NCBI GenBank assembly: GCA_021816895.1
Contig: JAKAWW010000001.1
Span: 864,771-928,770 of the forward strand
Reading direction: 5' to 3'
Source of the DNA: Microcaldota archaeon
GTDB lineage: Archaea; Micrarchaeota; Micrarchaeia; Micrarchaeales; Micrarchaeaceae
DNA length: 64,000 bases
The translations under genes and the position numbers were made by a program. The notes under the pieces were generated by a model. It saw only the letters and a program-made list of their open reading frames with translations. It ran no database searches and was not told where the DNA came from. This document shows, in pieces, positions 44,177 through 53,174 of the stretch (position 1 is its first letter; every line of letters starts with the position of its first letter).

Positions 44177-45517
44177 ATGTCCATAAAAATGACAAAGCCA
44201 CAGGTAAGTTTAGAAGATATACCTGAAATCCTGAGGACTTACGGCATTAGCTCTGAGAATGGAGGTGGCGGGACAAGCAGGTTTGCCAATGATATAATAA
44301 AGAGATACGGGAGGCTTAACAAACCATTGCCTTATGAGCTCGCCTATGTGGTAGGGATTTATGCCATTTCACCGTTCTATGATCAGCTTTATAACAATCC
44401 TGTGCTGGAAAATGTGTTTGGATACACCGACAACGACGATGCCAGGAAAAAGGTAATCACCCAATCGGTTGTCCTGCTATCGACGATTTACACAAGGGCC
44501 ACAAACACAAGCAAACCGAAGGATGATTCCGAAGCCAGCCCTGCTGACCAGTTGGCAGGCATAGTTTCCGCTGTCTTCGAGTATGATATACCGAATGCTA
44601 GCCCCAGCCGTAAGTACGGCGGTTTTCTTAATCCAAACAGCAGCATAATAGCGGATAACTGCGGCACTGGAGGGGACACGATAAATACATACCACATCAG
44701 CACTGCAGCTGCGCTTATTGCCGCAGCAAGCGGCGCTAAGGTAGCAAAACATGGATCTCCGGGCAATGCGAGAAGGTCAGGCAGCTCCGACTTCATGAGC
44801 TATCTTGGTATACCGATATGGGACAAGGTAGAGCTTGAGGACATAGAGTACATGATTGACAAGGCAAACTTCGGCTACACAGAGGCAGCAGACAAAAGGT
44901 TTAAGTCCATACATATACAAACGCAGCTTTTAGTCGGAATGTCTCACATGAATGATATAATAGGGCCGATGACATCTCCAGTACTGCCAGAGAAGCTTGT
45001 GATAAAGCTTGTAGGCACAAACCAGGTAATAGGCCCTGATGTGATTGCCGATGCATACAAGATATTGAATGCACGTGGCATAACCCACCTTAAGCATGGA
45101 TTGTTTGTGCGCGGGCTAAACAGGCCAGGAGTAATCGAAGAGACCATGGACGAGATATCTATACTGGAGGCAGGCACTGAAGCGGTATTGCTTGAAGAGG
45201 GCAAGGATCCCGAAAAGGTCAGGATAGGCCACGAGAACTTCAACTTCAGCAATTATGCACTTAGGAAGGACATCGAGCCAAGCAGCACCGAAGCCGCAGA
45301 TAGATTGACGTACACTATGAAAGTGCTTAACGGCAAAGGCACAAAGGAGGCCACAGAGCTCTTGCTCGCAAATGCTGCTGCATTAATGAGCCTCATAGAT
45401 GGAAAGGCTGCATCATTAGACTTTACAGACAAGGTAGAAGTGGCGAGAAACATATTAGAAGAGAAGAAATGGCTAGATACAGTTGAAAATGTCAAAAACG
45501 CTTCGCTCAGGAGATAG
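44177..45517 (+). CDS. TrpD-like phosphoribosyltransferase 2
   Basis: The 446-residue protein is longer than TrpD (about 340) but keeps the key loops: DNCGTGGDTINTYHISTAAA (PRPP-binding GTGGD), VAKHGSPGNARRSGSSDFM (KHG), LVGTNQVIGPDVIADAY and the acidic MDEISILEAG. An insertion near residues 95-130 and a C-terminal extension account for the extra length. These intact PRPP motifs contrast with copy 1. No trpC, trpA, trpB, trpE or trpG gene is in the window, so a role outside tryptophan synthesis is likely. It has its own TATA box (TATAAATATTTATT) and a GGGGGT ribosome-binding site. Confidence 0.83.
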   Translation: MSIKMTKPQVSLEDIPEILRTYGISSENGGGGTSRFANDIIKRYGRLNKPLPYELAYVVGIYAISPFYDQLYNNPVLENVFGYTDNDDARKKVITQSVVLLSTIYTRATNTSKPKDDSEASPADQLAGIVSAVFEYDIPNASPSRKYGGFLNPNSSIIADNCGTGGDTINTYHISTAAALIAAASGAKVAKHGSPGNARRSGSSDFMSYLGIPIWDKVELEDIEYMIDKANFGYTEAADKRFKSIHIQTQLLVGMSHMNDIIGPMTSPVLPEKLVIKLVGTNQVIGPDVIADAYKILNARGITHLKHGLFVRGLNRPGVIEETMDEISILEAGTEAVLLEEGKDPEKVRIGHENFNFSNYALRKDIEPSSTEAADRLTYTMKVLNGKGTKEATELLLANAAALMSLIDGKAASLDFTDKVEVARNILEEKKWLDTVENVKNASLRR

Positions 45518-45579
45518 CCGGCTATTGCACAGGCTCGCCGTTTTCGGTCTTGGCGGCGCATATGCGCCTTATAGGGCGG

Positions 45580-46386
45580 CTAGCCGTATGCCTTTTTTAT
45601 GATGCCCATGAGCTCAGATACCTTTTCGCTGCTTGTCCTGTACGAATAGGGCTTGACGTTGCGCTCGCCTGGAAGCTCTGAGCCCTCCTTTAGCGAAGTG
45701 CTCACTATGGCGCCATCGGCATGCTCCAGCAGCTCAAGACAGTTTTTTGAGTCAAGGCCGCTTCCTATTATCACGGGAATCCTTACGCTTTCCTTGGCTT
45801 CTCTCAGCTTGCCAAGTTCAGGGGCATTGCCGGTCCACTTGCCTGTAACTACTATCGCATCTGCGCCGTTCCGCTCAGCCTCTTTCGCTGATTCGCCGAT
45901 TGGCCGTGGATTAAGCATTGTGGCGTGCTTTACCTGTATGTCTGCAAATATCCTTACAGATTCGGCGCCTATGCTTTTCCTGTAATTTATAACGCTCTCC
46001 GGCTCTGCGATTATGGTGCCGAAATCAGTGCTAACGCTGTCGACGAATACAGGCACTCTTACGAATTCGGCGCCCAACACCTTTGCGATGGAGAGCGCGG
46101 CCCTATAGTCGTTCCACAGCACGCTAACGCCAATCGGCAGCTTTGTGCGCTTCTTCAGCTCGCTGCCAAGGTACGTCATTGCCGCAACGGTTTCGTGCCC
46201 TACCGTTATTTTGTGGGGCAGGTCGTAGTTGTTTTCTATTATTACCGCATCAACGCCTCCCTTTTCTAAAGCGTGAAGGTCCACCAAAGCCGTGTCTAGC
46301 ACAGTATCCATGCTTGAAAATTCCGGATAACCAAGAAGAGGTATGAAATGCAACGCTCCGATTATCTGCTTTTTATATTTCGCCAT
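45580..46386 (-). CDS. BtpA/SgcQ family TIM-barrel protein
   Basis: The 268-residue protein has the family start QIIGALHFIPLLGYP and the GGVDAVIIENNYDLP signature, and a beta-alpha barrel ending with IPVIIGSGLDSKN and DGAIVSTSLKEGSE, a phosphate-binding-like loop. BtpA was linked to photosystem I stability in cyanobacteria and SgcQ to a sugar operon, but the reaction is unknown. The family looks like phosphosugar or phosphoribosyl enzymes, which would fit with the two phosphoribosyltransferases upstream. It is convergent with TrpD-like 2. Confidence 0.85.
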   Translation of the reverse strand: MAKYKKQIIGALHFIPLLGYPEFSSMDTVLDTALVDLHALEKGGVDAVIIENNYDLPHKITVGHETVAAMTYLGSELKKRTKLPIGVSVLWNDYRAALSIAKVLGAEFVRVPVFVDSVSTDFGTIIAEPESVINYRKSIGAESVRIFADIQVKHATMLNPRPIGESAKEAERNGADAIVVTGKWTGNAPELGKLREAKESVRIPVIIGSGLDSKNCLELLEHADGAIVSTSLKEGSELPGERNVKPYSYRTSSEKVSELMGIIKKAYG

Positions 46387-46544
46387 ATGCTGTCTATCTT
46401 TATTCCTTGCTGGATTTTAAATACTTTTCTTTGACATACATATTGCAAATGCGATCCATGCTTGGTTGGTTGGCCGCTCTTAGAAGCGTTATCGAGCATG
46501 AAAACGTATTTAAGCCTTGCCAGGCATATTGGGATAGTGATAAA

Positions 46545-47126
46545 ATGTCCGCACCGTTTGTGGATCCGCTTACAATAATGCTGGTTGCGGTAGCAGCTAG
46601 CACATCGCTGATAGCACTCTACTTGATAGAAGCAGCAAAGGGCAGCAAGTCCCTTTCAAACATTGCAGTTCCAGGCATGGTAATAGGGTTCTTCGACTTC
46701 GCCAGCGGCTTCCTTATGTCATTTGCATGGCCGTTCCCCGGAGCCTTGAGCGCCTATAACATGCTATTCGGCGACCCTATGCTGTTCTTGGGCATAATAA
46801 TGATCGCCGGCTCTTACATGCTCTACAGGAACATAAAGCCAAACATTGTATCGATATTCGGCTTCTTCCTCGGCATATACCTGTTCGTCGAGACATACGC
46901 AATATACGCGCTAGGGCTTGAAAGAGGCGTTGACCTGTATACGGCGCTCGGGCTTTATTTCTTCTCTGCGCTTGCTGCGCTGCTCTCTCCGCTTGTGTAC
47001 ATAAACACGAAGAAGAACGGCTACGGCGCTTATTACTTCCTAGCGGCGCTGCTCATAATAGCAGCATTCTTCGCGATGCTCATAGGCGGAGTAGGGATAT
47101 ACGGGCACCTTGTGTCGCCGCCGTAA
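46545..47126 (+). CDS. DUF981 membrane protein
   Basis: The protein has 193 residues from ATG 46545 (MSAPFVDPLTIMLV) and about six membrane helices. The motif FPGALSAYNMLFGDPMLFLG is typical of the archaeal DUF981 family, whose function is unknown. A longer frame from 46407 is not used because GTATTTAAGCC at about 46505 looks like the TATA box. A hairpin-plus-T terminator follows the gene. Confidence 0.8.
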   Translation: MSAPFVDPLTIMLVAVAASTSLIALYLIEAAKGSKSLSNIAVPGMVIGFFDFASGFLMSFAWPFPGALSAYNMLFGDPMLFLGIIMIAGSYMLYRNIKPNIVSIFGFFLGIYLFVETYAIYALGLERGVDLYTALGLYFFSALAALLSPLVYINTKKNGYGAYYFLAALLIIAAFFAMLIGGVGIYGHLVSPP

Positions 47127-47163
47127 GGCAGGAGCAGGCGCAAGGGCGCCGAATGCTGCGCAG

Positions 47164-47199
47164 GCAGGCCATTCGCACGGCCTGCATTTCTTTTTATTT
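47164..47199 (+). terminator. Hairpin plus T-tract terminator
   Basis: GCAGGCC (47164-47170) pairs with GGCCTGC (47179-47185) around an 8-base loop and is followed by ATTTCTTTTTATTT. It sits 38 bases after the DUF981 stop and before the PpiC promoter. Confidence 0.65.
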
Positions 47200-47258
47200 G
47201 AGCACATACCCATATTAGCAAGTTATTTAATCCTCTTTTTCTACAGGATATTGATATT

Positions 47259-47534
47259 ATGTCCGACAAGATAAGATGCGCACACATACTGGTGGAAAAG
47301 GAGTCTACAGCGAAAGAGGTGCTTGAAAAGCTAAGCAAAGGAGAAAGCTTCGCAAAGCTTGCCGAGCAGTATTCCATTGATGGATCAAGAAAGCGCGGCG
47401 GCGACCTTGGCTTCTTTTCACATGGTCAGATGGTAAAGCCCTTCGAGGAAGCTGCATTCAGGCTCAACAAGGGCGAAATATCGGGAATTGTGAAAACGCA
47501 GTTCGGCTACCACATCATCAAAAGGCTCGAATAA
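47259..47534 (+). CDS. Parvulin-type peptidyl-prolyl cis-trans isomerase
   Basis: The 91-residue protein is a single PpiC/parvulin domain: [20 protein letters not shown] at the start, [21 protein letters not shown] in the middle and [10 protein letters not shown] at the end, with the usual catalytic His residues. It catalyses proline isomerisation in protein folding. There is no signal peptide, so it is cytosolic. It is a single-gene unit with TATA-like TTATTTAATCC about 37 bases upstream. Confidence 0.94.
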   Translation: MSDKIRCAHILVEKESTAKEVLEKLSKGESFAKLAEQYSIDGSRKRGGDLGFFSHGQMVKPFEEAAFRLNKGEISGIVKTQFGYHIIKRLE

Positions 47535-47604
47535 GCCCTTGCTTTCAATGCTTCTCTTGTAGAAAAGCTTAAATATAATTTCATTCATTATATGCTGTGG
47601 TCAA

Positions 47605-48760
47605 ATGGCTAGCAATGCAACCGGGACAACAGGCAAAGCTGACAGCGAGATAGAATTCATGAAGCAGCTGGATAGCGACACGCTGAAGCTCATAACTGCT
47701 TTTGGCGCTGGCAGCGTAAGCAAGCTTGCTGAAAAGCCGAAATACCGGTGGCTTCCGTAATGGCTTGCTAAGCTCGCATAGGGATTTCGACCTTTTCTAT
47801 TCTAGGCTTTTGAAGGGGCAGCGGAGCGCGATAGTTTCAGGACTCAATCCAAGCGGCTTCTTCCACATCGGCCATGTAGGCGTGTTCGACACAAACCTGT
47901 TCTTCCAGAAGGAATACGGCATTGAAGTATACGCGCCTATATCTGATGATGAAAGCTACGTTGCGGGCAAGATAAAAAGCCAGGAAGAAGGCATAAGGAA
48001 TGGCCTTAGGCTTGCAAGAGAATACCTTGCATACGGCTTTGACCCAAAGAAGACGCATATCATAATAGACCAGATCTATACTAACATATACAACCTTGCA
48101 ATAAAATTCGCCAGAGGCATAACGCTGAGCACCAACATGGCCGTGTACGGCTACACGCACTCTGACAACATCGGCCTCAATTTCTACCCAGCGGTGCAAT
48201 CCGCGCACGTTGTGTTTCCAGAAACGGTTGGCATGCGGAATGTGCTGGTGCCGATAGGGCCCGACGAAGACCCGCACCTGAGGGTTGCGAGGGATGTAGC
48301 GGAAAAATACGGCTACGAAAAGCCCGCGGTGCTGCACAGCAGGTTCCTCCCAGGGTTGGATGGCAGGAAGATGTCAAAATCCAAGGGAAATGCCGTCTAT
48401 CTCTTCGAAGACGAAGGAGCTATGAAGAAGAAGATTTATTCCGCGTTCAGCGGCGGCAGAAGCAGCATCGAGGAGCACAGGGCGCTTGGCGGCATACCGG
48501 AGATAGACGTTGCATACATGTACCTTAAATACCTCTTCCTCGATCCCGAAGATGCAGAAGCGCTGAGCAAAGAGTACAAGAGCGGCAGGTTGCTTAGCGG
48601 CGAGCTGAAGAAGATGCTCTACGACAAGGTAATCGAGAAAACATCAAGGATCAAGGAGAACTACAGCAAGATAGGCAAAAGGGAGCTCTCCCAGGCGATA
48701 ATGAGGAACGACGATGTTGATCTTGATGAGCTTATTGACAGATATGGCGTGCTTCAATAG
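47605..48760 (+). CDS. Tryptophanyl-tRNA synthetase paralogue 3, interrupted by a +1 frameshift near codon 48
   Basis: A promoter (CTTAAATATAAT, about 47567-47577) and the ATG at 47605 open a frame (MASNATGTTGKADSEIEFMK and on) that matches the N-terminal part of paralogue 1 but stops at TAA 47758-47760. The rest of the synthetase continues in the +1 frame. Dropping one base near 47749 restores LAEKPKYRGFRNGLLSSHRD in perfect register with paralogue 2. The joined protein is 384 residues with intact HIGH (FHIGHV) and KMSKS. GC content and codon use match the surrounding core genes, so this may be the housekeeping enzyme. The frameshift may be a sequencing error, programmed or inactivating. Confidence 0.75.
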
Positions 48761-48801
48761 CATGCCTTAAGCGTCACGTGCAACTGGCATTATACCAAAG
48801 C

Positions 48802-49596
48802 CTATAATGCCTTGAGGAAGCTTTCTGCAGCCTGCGCATAGCTTGGCGGGCTCTTCATCAGCCTGCCCATCTCAGATTCCCAAATGCTCCCTATGGCCGC
48901 GACGCGTTTCCTTAGTTCTTCTAATGCAAACGCCTCACCGTTCTCCCTGCCGTAGAGCCTCATCTTCTCCTCAACAAGCTTCAAGTCAGGCCTTAGACCA
49001 TACTTTGTACAAAGAAACCACGCATCATAGAGATCCCTTGCAACAGGCACCGTGCGCTCCATCAATGCCTTAATCTTGTCAGAAAGCAATTCCTGCAGCT
49101 CCGGGGAATTGAGCAGGTAGGGCGCTATGTCATTGTATATGGGAACGCGCATCGCCTGCCTCATGCTCAGCAAAGGCCTTTCAAAAAGGTTTACGTCTAT
49201 GCCGATTGTCTGGACCGCCTGCGCATTGCGCGTAATCATGTAAATCGGCCCTCGCACCTTTAGCACGTATTTCATCATGTTCCTGTATTTTTTGAGGCTT
49301 GCATCAGTTCCGTATTGCATGGACATGCCCTTTATAGCAGCTGCTATTGCTGAATCCACTTTCTCCATGCTTTCTTTGGCGGAAAGCACAAAGTCGAGGT
49401 CTTCCGAGAACCTGCCCGAGCCGTAAAGCTTTGATATTGAAGTGCCACCCCTAAAGACAAGCACATTTGAGAGCTTGCCGTTGAAAAGCCAGTAGAGCAG
49501 CAGTTCCTGCAGGTAATCCTTCTCCGCGTCTTCGGTCTTTGCGAACCCGAGCCTGTCCGCATATACCCTCCATTCGCTTGTCCCATATTCTTCCAT
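48802..49596 (-). CDS. AbiEii-type nucleotidyltransferase toxin
   Basis: The 264-residue protein has the AbiEii/DUF1814 signature: LVFRGGTSISKLYGSGRFSE followed by DLDF (GGTS at about 50-53, metal-binding DLD at 66-68), then the downstream SDKIKALMERTVPVARDLYD motif. AbiEii toxins are nucleotidyltransferases that transfer nucleotides to RNA targets and act in phage defence and plasmid stability. The partner antitoxin-regulator gene ends one base upstream. Confidence 0.9.
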   Translation of the reverse strand: MEEYGTSEWRVYADRLGFAKTEDAEKDYLQELLLYWLFNGKLSNVLVFRGGTSISKLYGSGRFSEDLDFVLSAKESMEKVDSAIAAAIKGMSMQYGTDASLKKYRNMMKYVLKVRGPIYMITRNAQAVQTIGIDVNLFERPLLSMRQAMRVPIYNDIAPYLLNSPELQELLSDKIKALMERTVPVARDLYDAWFLCTKYGLRPDLKLVEEKMRLYGRENGEAFALEELRKRVAAIGSIWESEMGRLMKSPPSYAQAAESFLKAL

Positions 49597-50208
49597 CTAC
49601 AGCACCACGCTCTCAGCAATTGATGATGCGATGCCCTTTATGCTGCTGCTCAGAAGCCTGGAGCCCGCAATTTTGGCGTATGACGCTAGCCTTGCCTCAT
49701 TGAGCAGATGCGCATCCTTTGCATTCCGGTAGGCTTCTTCGATATATGGCATTGGAACGTTGCCTATGAGCAATGCATCTATCAGCGCCTTTTCGAAATA
49801 GGCTATGAAAGCGCCGTCATCGCTGCTCCGGTAAAAGCCAAACATCAGCTTTCTCGGTGCCTTTTTGAAGAGCACTGAATAGCCCATCAATTCAACGGGC
49901 TTGTGCCTTCTGCCGGCCACAGTGTCTATTGTGGATATGTTCTGTGCCGTAAGCCCATAGTACTTGAATGCTGCGAGCATGCTAATGTAGGACGGATGAA
50001 CAATATTGGATGCGATAGCATATGCGCTTGCGCCGTGCAGGCAGAATTTCCCCCTCTCTATTCTGTCTATGTAGCCTTGGCTGGCAAGCCTTGAGAGATA
50101 AAGAGAGGTGTATTTGCCGCCGCTGCCCATAATCCTTGAAGCTGCAGCCACGCTAAACACGACCATGCCAGATGCACGCAAAGCTTCGACAAACCTTGAT
50201 ACTTTCAT
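49597..50208 (-). CDS. AbiEi-type antitoxin/transcriptional regulator
   Basis: The 203-residue protein has an N-terminal winged helix (AAASRIMGSGGKYTSLYLSR, with the wing IDRIERGKFCL) and the AbiEi C-terminal region (ASNIVHPSYISMLAAFKYYG, then KALIDALLI). AbiEi binds inverted repeats in its own promoter and opposes the AbiEii toxin. It is the first gene of the pair and stop and start abut, as in known type IV AbiE systems. TATA-like ATTTAAGTATTTAATG lies just upstream. Confidence 0.88.
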   Translation of the reverse strand: MKVSRFVEALRASGMVVFSVAAASRIMGSGGKYTSLYLSRLASQGYIDRIERGKFCLHGASAYAIASNIVHPSYISMLAAFKYYGLTAQNISTIDTVAGRRHKPVELMGYSVLFKKAPRKLMFGFYRSSDDGAFIAYFEKALIDALLIGNVPMPYIEEAYRNAKDAHLLNEARLASYAKIAGSRLLSSSIKGIASSIAESVVL

Positions 50209-50255
50209 ATTTTATTATACGCACATTAAATACTTAAATTTATGCTTTATCTCTA

Positions 50256-50502
50256 TCAAAAATGATAGATTTGATGCAAAAAGGCGTCTGCTTGGGAAAA
50301 TCTAGTAACAAGGCTGCCCTTTGAGAGGTCTATGCCAACCACACGCAATGTGCCTTTTCCCCTTATGTATGCACACTCGTTGCCATTCCCGCAACCCATG
50401 CACAAAACACTCTTGCCCTTGACATTGCCGATTATCTTGTGCATTGCAGGCTTGTCCACCTACTGGTGAAACTCGTCAACTTTTTGCACATTGTAGCATT
50501 TT
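50256..50502 (-). pseudogene. Remnant of a class I SAM-dependent methyltransferase
   Basis: A short frame reads KPAMHKIIGNVKGKSVLCMG with CGNGNECAY and RVVGIDLSKGSL following, the SAM-binding motif I and strand 2 of a class I methyltransferase. The 5' part is split by an in-frame TAG (50460-50462) between FHQ and VDKPAM, where the family would run on. After the second strand the sequence degenerates (SQADAFLHQIYHF) and stops. About two thirds of the enzyme is missing. The remnant sits between the AbiE pair and a duplicated surface gene. Confidence 0.65.
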
Positions 50503-50610
50503 CCTTACAAACTCCTTGCCTGCATGAACCTCTTTTGAAAGCTGAATTATGCAAGCACTTCTTTTGCATCGAAAGACAAACCAAAACCTTTTCTACGCTA
50601 CGGCTTCAAT

Positions 50611-50650
50611 AAAGCATAAAGAGAAAAAGGAAAAGATAAAGAAAAAGAAA
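50611..50650 (-). terminator. T-rich terminator of the second surface-protein gene
   Basis: On the minus strand, directly after the stop at 50654, runs CTTTTTCTTTATCTTTTCC and similar T-rich blocks occur. This fits archaeal U-tract termination. Confidence 0.5.
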
Positions 50651-50653
50651 TGC

Positions 50654-51765
50654 TTACCTGTGCGAGCGTTTGCCCTTAGTTGCATAGTAGTACGCAGTAA
50701 CCAGGATTATTACGATTATTACGATTACCACTATTGCTATTTCCAAGCCATTGTAATGTGGCGTGACTGGAGTTACTGGCACTGTTGTTGGTATTGTTGT
50801 GGTTGGCGCAACAGTCGTTGTTGGCACTGTTGTAGTTACTGGCACCGTTTTCGCGAATATGCCTACAAGAGGATCACTCGGCACTGCGAAGCTAACAGTG
50901 CACGTTGCTGGATTCACGAAGAAAGGTGTTATTGCGCTCCATGTTCCGTTCTTGTAGATGAATGGCGCTATGCTTGACGCGGAGTCGCTGCACGGGTATG
51001 CAATTGTTACGTTTGCAGTGACGTTTACGCTCGTCTTTATGCTGATGTTGAGCGCGTTTATCAACGTGAAGTTAGATGGCGCTGGCGGAGCAATTTTTGT
51101 AGCGTTTGCAACGAATGTGCTTATAGGTGCAGGTGCACTTGATGTTGTTGATATTGAGAATATCGCAAGCTCGTTGCTGAAGTTGAGTGTTACAGGCGCA
51201 GACGAGGATATTGTCTTGTTTACAGTACCGGAGCTGCCCACTATTGGCGTTGGCGGTATTGTAGTTGTCACGGTGGTTGTTGGTATTGTAGTTGTAACGG
51301 TTGTAGCTGGACCTGTCACGCCGCTTGGCGGGTACACAATGTTAAGTGTTGTAGTGAGCGTGTTTGAAGCATAGTTTGAGTTGCCCGGGTTGTTGAACGT
51401 GAACGAATATGTTCCCGGATTCTTCATGCTCTCGCTCCATGTTATTGTAGAAGCTGTTTTGCCGAAGAGCACTCCGTTTACATACAAGGACCATGCAGAC
51501 TGGTTGTTTATTGTTGGCGTGCCTGTGAATGTTATTGATACAGGCTGTTCAAAGTATGATGTACCTGGGTTGCCCGTTTCTGAAGCGGTAAGTGTACTAT
51601 TTGAGCTCACTACTACGGTGTTTGTCGCTGGGGTTAATGTATAAACTGATGATGTGCCTATGTCGTTGGCTTCAACCGTGTAAGCATAGTTTCCTGCAGC
51701 TGGAAGTTGCATTGTGTTTGATGTCTCGGTGTTTGCGCTTATTACAGTAGGTGTTATGGAGTTGC
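50654..51765 (-). repeat. C-terminal segment shared with 16878-17990
   Basis: This is the second copy of the 1.1 kb stalk/anchor-coding segment. DNA identity stays very high, including third codon positions, up to the last shared Ig-like unit, then drops as the two genes diverge. Confidence 0.8.
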
Positions 51766-53011
51766 TATTGAGGAACCAATACACTGCAAAGTGGCCTGTG
51801 CCACCGCTTATCACAGCGTTAACGGTAAATGACTTGCCATATGGTATGCTGTTCGAAGGCGTTGCTGTCAATGTTATGGAAGGCGCAGGGTCGACTGTTA
51901 TCGTGCTGGATAAGGAGTTGAAAGTAACTGGAGTGTTTGCGCTGTCAACCGCATTGACGGTAAATACTGCACTGCCACCAATAGCATTACTTGTACCCAA
52001 TATAAGAGAATTGAAAGTTATGGTGTTAGGCTCTGCACTGCCTGACCCGAGGACGATTGTATTATAAGTGGATCCTGGGACAGCATTCGCACCATTTATT
52101 GTAAGAGGTATTGAATTGCTTACTAACACAAGATTGGCTGTTATCGGCAATGTACCTCCATTTAAAATTACATTGTAAGTAACGCTCTGGCCTGAGTCAA
52201 GCACTGTGTTGCTCGGTGTGAGCGAATTCGCTGTTGGGGTGGGGTTGACCGTCAATGATGAAGTTGCAGTCTGTGTAACTTGCGTGCTTGCATGGTCGGT
52301 TACTGAAGCAGTAAATGTTGTTGTACAGCTACTAGTGAGCAGTGAATTTGCAGTGAATATGATAGTGTTAGAACCGTCCGCGCTTAAAGTATTGGATGTA
52401 GAACTAAGCGAGCCACATAGTGAATTAGAAGGAGTATACCCTATGGAGAACGATGGCGTTCCGCCTGAAACCGTTGTTGCAAGTGATAGTGCCTGATTTG
52501 CGTCAAGCGTATTGCTTGCAGGCGAAACAGAAACTGCAAGCGCAGGGTTGATTGTCAATGTGTTGCTTGATGCTATTGTGTTTGCGCTTGCCCCTGTCGA
52601 GTCTGCGAAGAAAGCGTTGAAAGTCCATGCTCCGTAAATAGTATTGCTGCCTGTTGGGATCGTATTGCTAAAAAGCACATTTGTGCTGCTCTGAACGCCG
52701 TTGTATGCTATAACATTTACAGAAGCAGTTGAAACTGAATTTATTGTAATAATTATGGCATTTGTTGTACCAGGAGAGAATGTATTACTTCCTATCAAAG
52801 TGTGTGAAAACAGTGAGTTTGAATTTGTAACATAAACGTTAAAAGTATATGGCAAAATGCCCCCTGCTATATTGCTTATTGTATATACTGCGTTCTGTGG
52901 ATAGTCAATTGGTGTTGTAATTGCATTTGAAGTATAAGTAATCTGTGCGCCTGCGATGCCGAGCATTGCTAGCATTGCCATTATAAACACAGGGATAAGT
53001 AACGCTTTCAT
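50654..53011 (-). CDS. Secreted surface protein with Ig-like repeats, Thr-rich stalk and C-terminal anchor
   Basis: The protein has about 785 residues from ATG 53011. A signal peptide (MKALLIPVFIMAMLAMLGIA) is followed by Ser/Thr/Asn-rich beta repeats opening with variants of PSNTVLDSGQSVTYNVIL. From about residue 415 onward it is almost identical to the C-terminal part of the surface protein at 16878: one Ig-like unit, the CTVSFAVPSDPLVGIFAK domain, the TTTVPTTT stalk, one membrane helix and a basic tail. It lacks the seven-bladed propeller. Probably an S-layer-like or adhesion protein, N- or O-glycosylated. Confidence 0.82.
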   Translation of the reverse strand: MKALLIPVFIMAMLAMLGIAGAQITYTSNAITTPIDYPQNAVYTISNIAGGILPYTFNVYVTNSNSLFSHTLIGSNTFSPGTTNAIIITINSVSTASVNVIAYNGVQSSTNVLFSNTIPTGSNTIYGAWTFNAFFADSTGASANTIASSNTLTINPALAVSVSPASNTLDANQALSLATTVSGGTPSFSIGYTPSNSLCGSLSSTSNTLSADGSNTIIFTANSLLTSSCTTTFTASVTDHASTQVTQTATSSLTVNPTPTANSLTPSNTVLDSGQSVTYNVILNGGTLPITANLVLVSNSIPLTINGANAVPGSTYNTIVLGSGSAEPNTITFNSLILGTSNAIGGSAVFTVNAVDSANTPVTFNSLSSTITVDPAPSITLTATPSNSIPYGKSFTVNAVISGGTGHFAVYWFLNSNSITPTVISANTETSNTMQLPAAGNYAYTVEANDIGTSSVYTLTPATNTVVVSSNSTLTASETGNPGTSYFEQPVSITFTGTPTINNQSAWSLYVNGVLFGKTASTITWSESMKNPGTYSFTFNNPGNSNYASNTLTTTLNIVYPPSGVTGPATTVTTTIPTTTVTTTIPPTPIVGSSGTVNKTISSSAPVTLNFSNELAIFSISTTSSAPAPISTFVANATKIAPPAPSNFTLINALNISIKTSVNVTANVTIAYPCSDSASSIAPFIYKNGTWSAITPFFVNPATCTVSFAVPSDPLVGIFAKTVPVTTTVPTTTVAPTTTIPTTVPVTPVTPHYNGLEIAIVVIVIIVIILVTAYYYATKGKRSHR

Positions 53012-53174
53012 TCGAATCACTTTGCTTATACGGCTCAGGAAAAGTATTTAAACGTTGCTTATAAAAAGGAAATTCGGCATTGGGCCTTATTTTACCAATA
53101 ACTTTGTAACTGATATGCCTTGCGCATTTCGGCATTTATTTAAATGTTGGCGCCAATCTTGTATTGGTGTTTCA

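Noticed and set aside
46407..46544. N-terminal extension of the DUF981 protein
   Set aside because: The extension covers the TATA box and has no membrane or family pattern. The ATG at 46545 fits family starts.
47726..48760. TrpRS paralogue 3 as a complete gene starting at TTG 47726
   Set aside because: That start lacks a ribosome-binding site and drops the N-terminal part that is encoded in the preceding frame behind a good promoter. A frameshifted single gene explains the data better.
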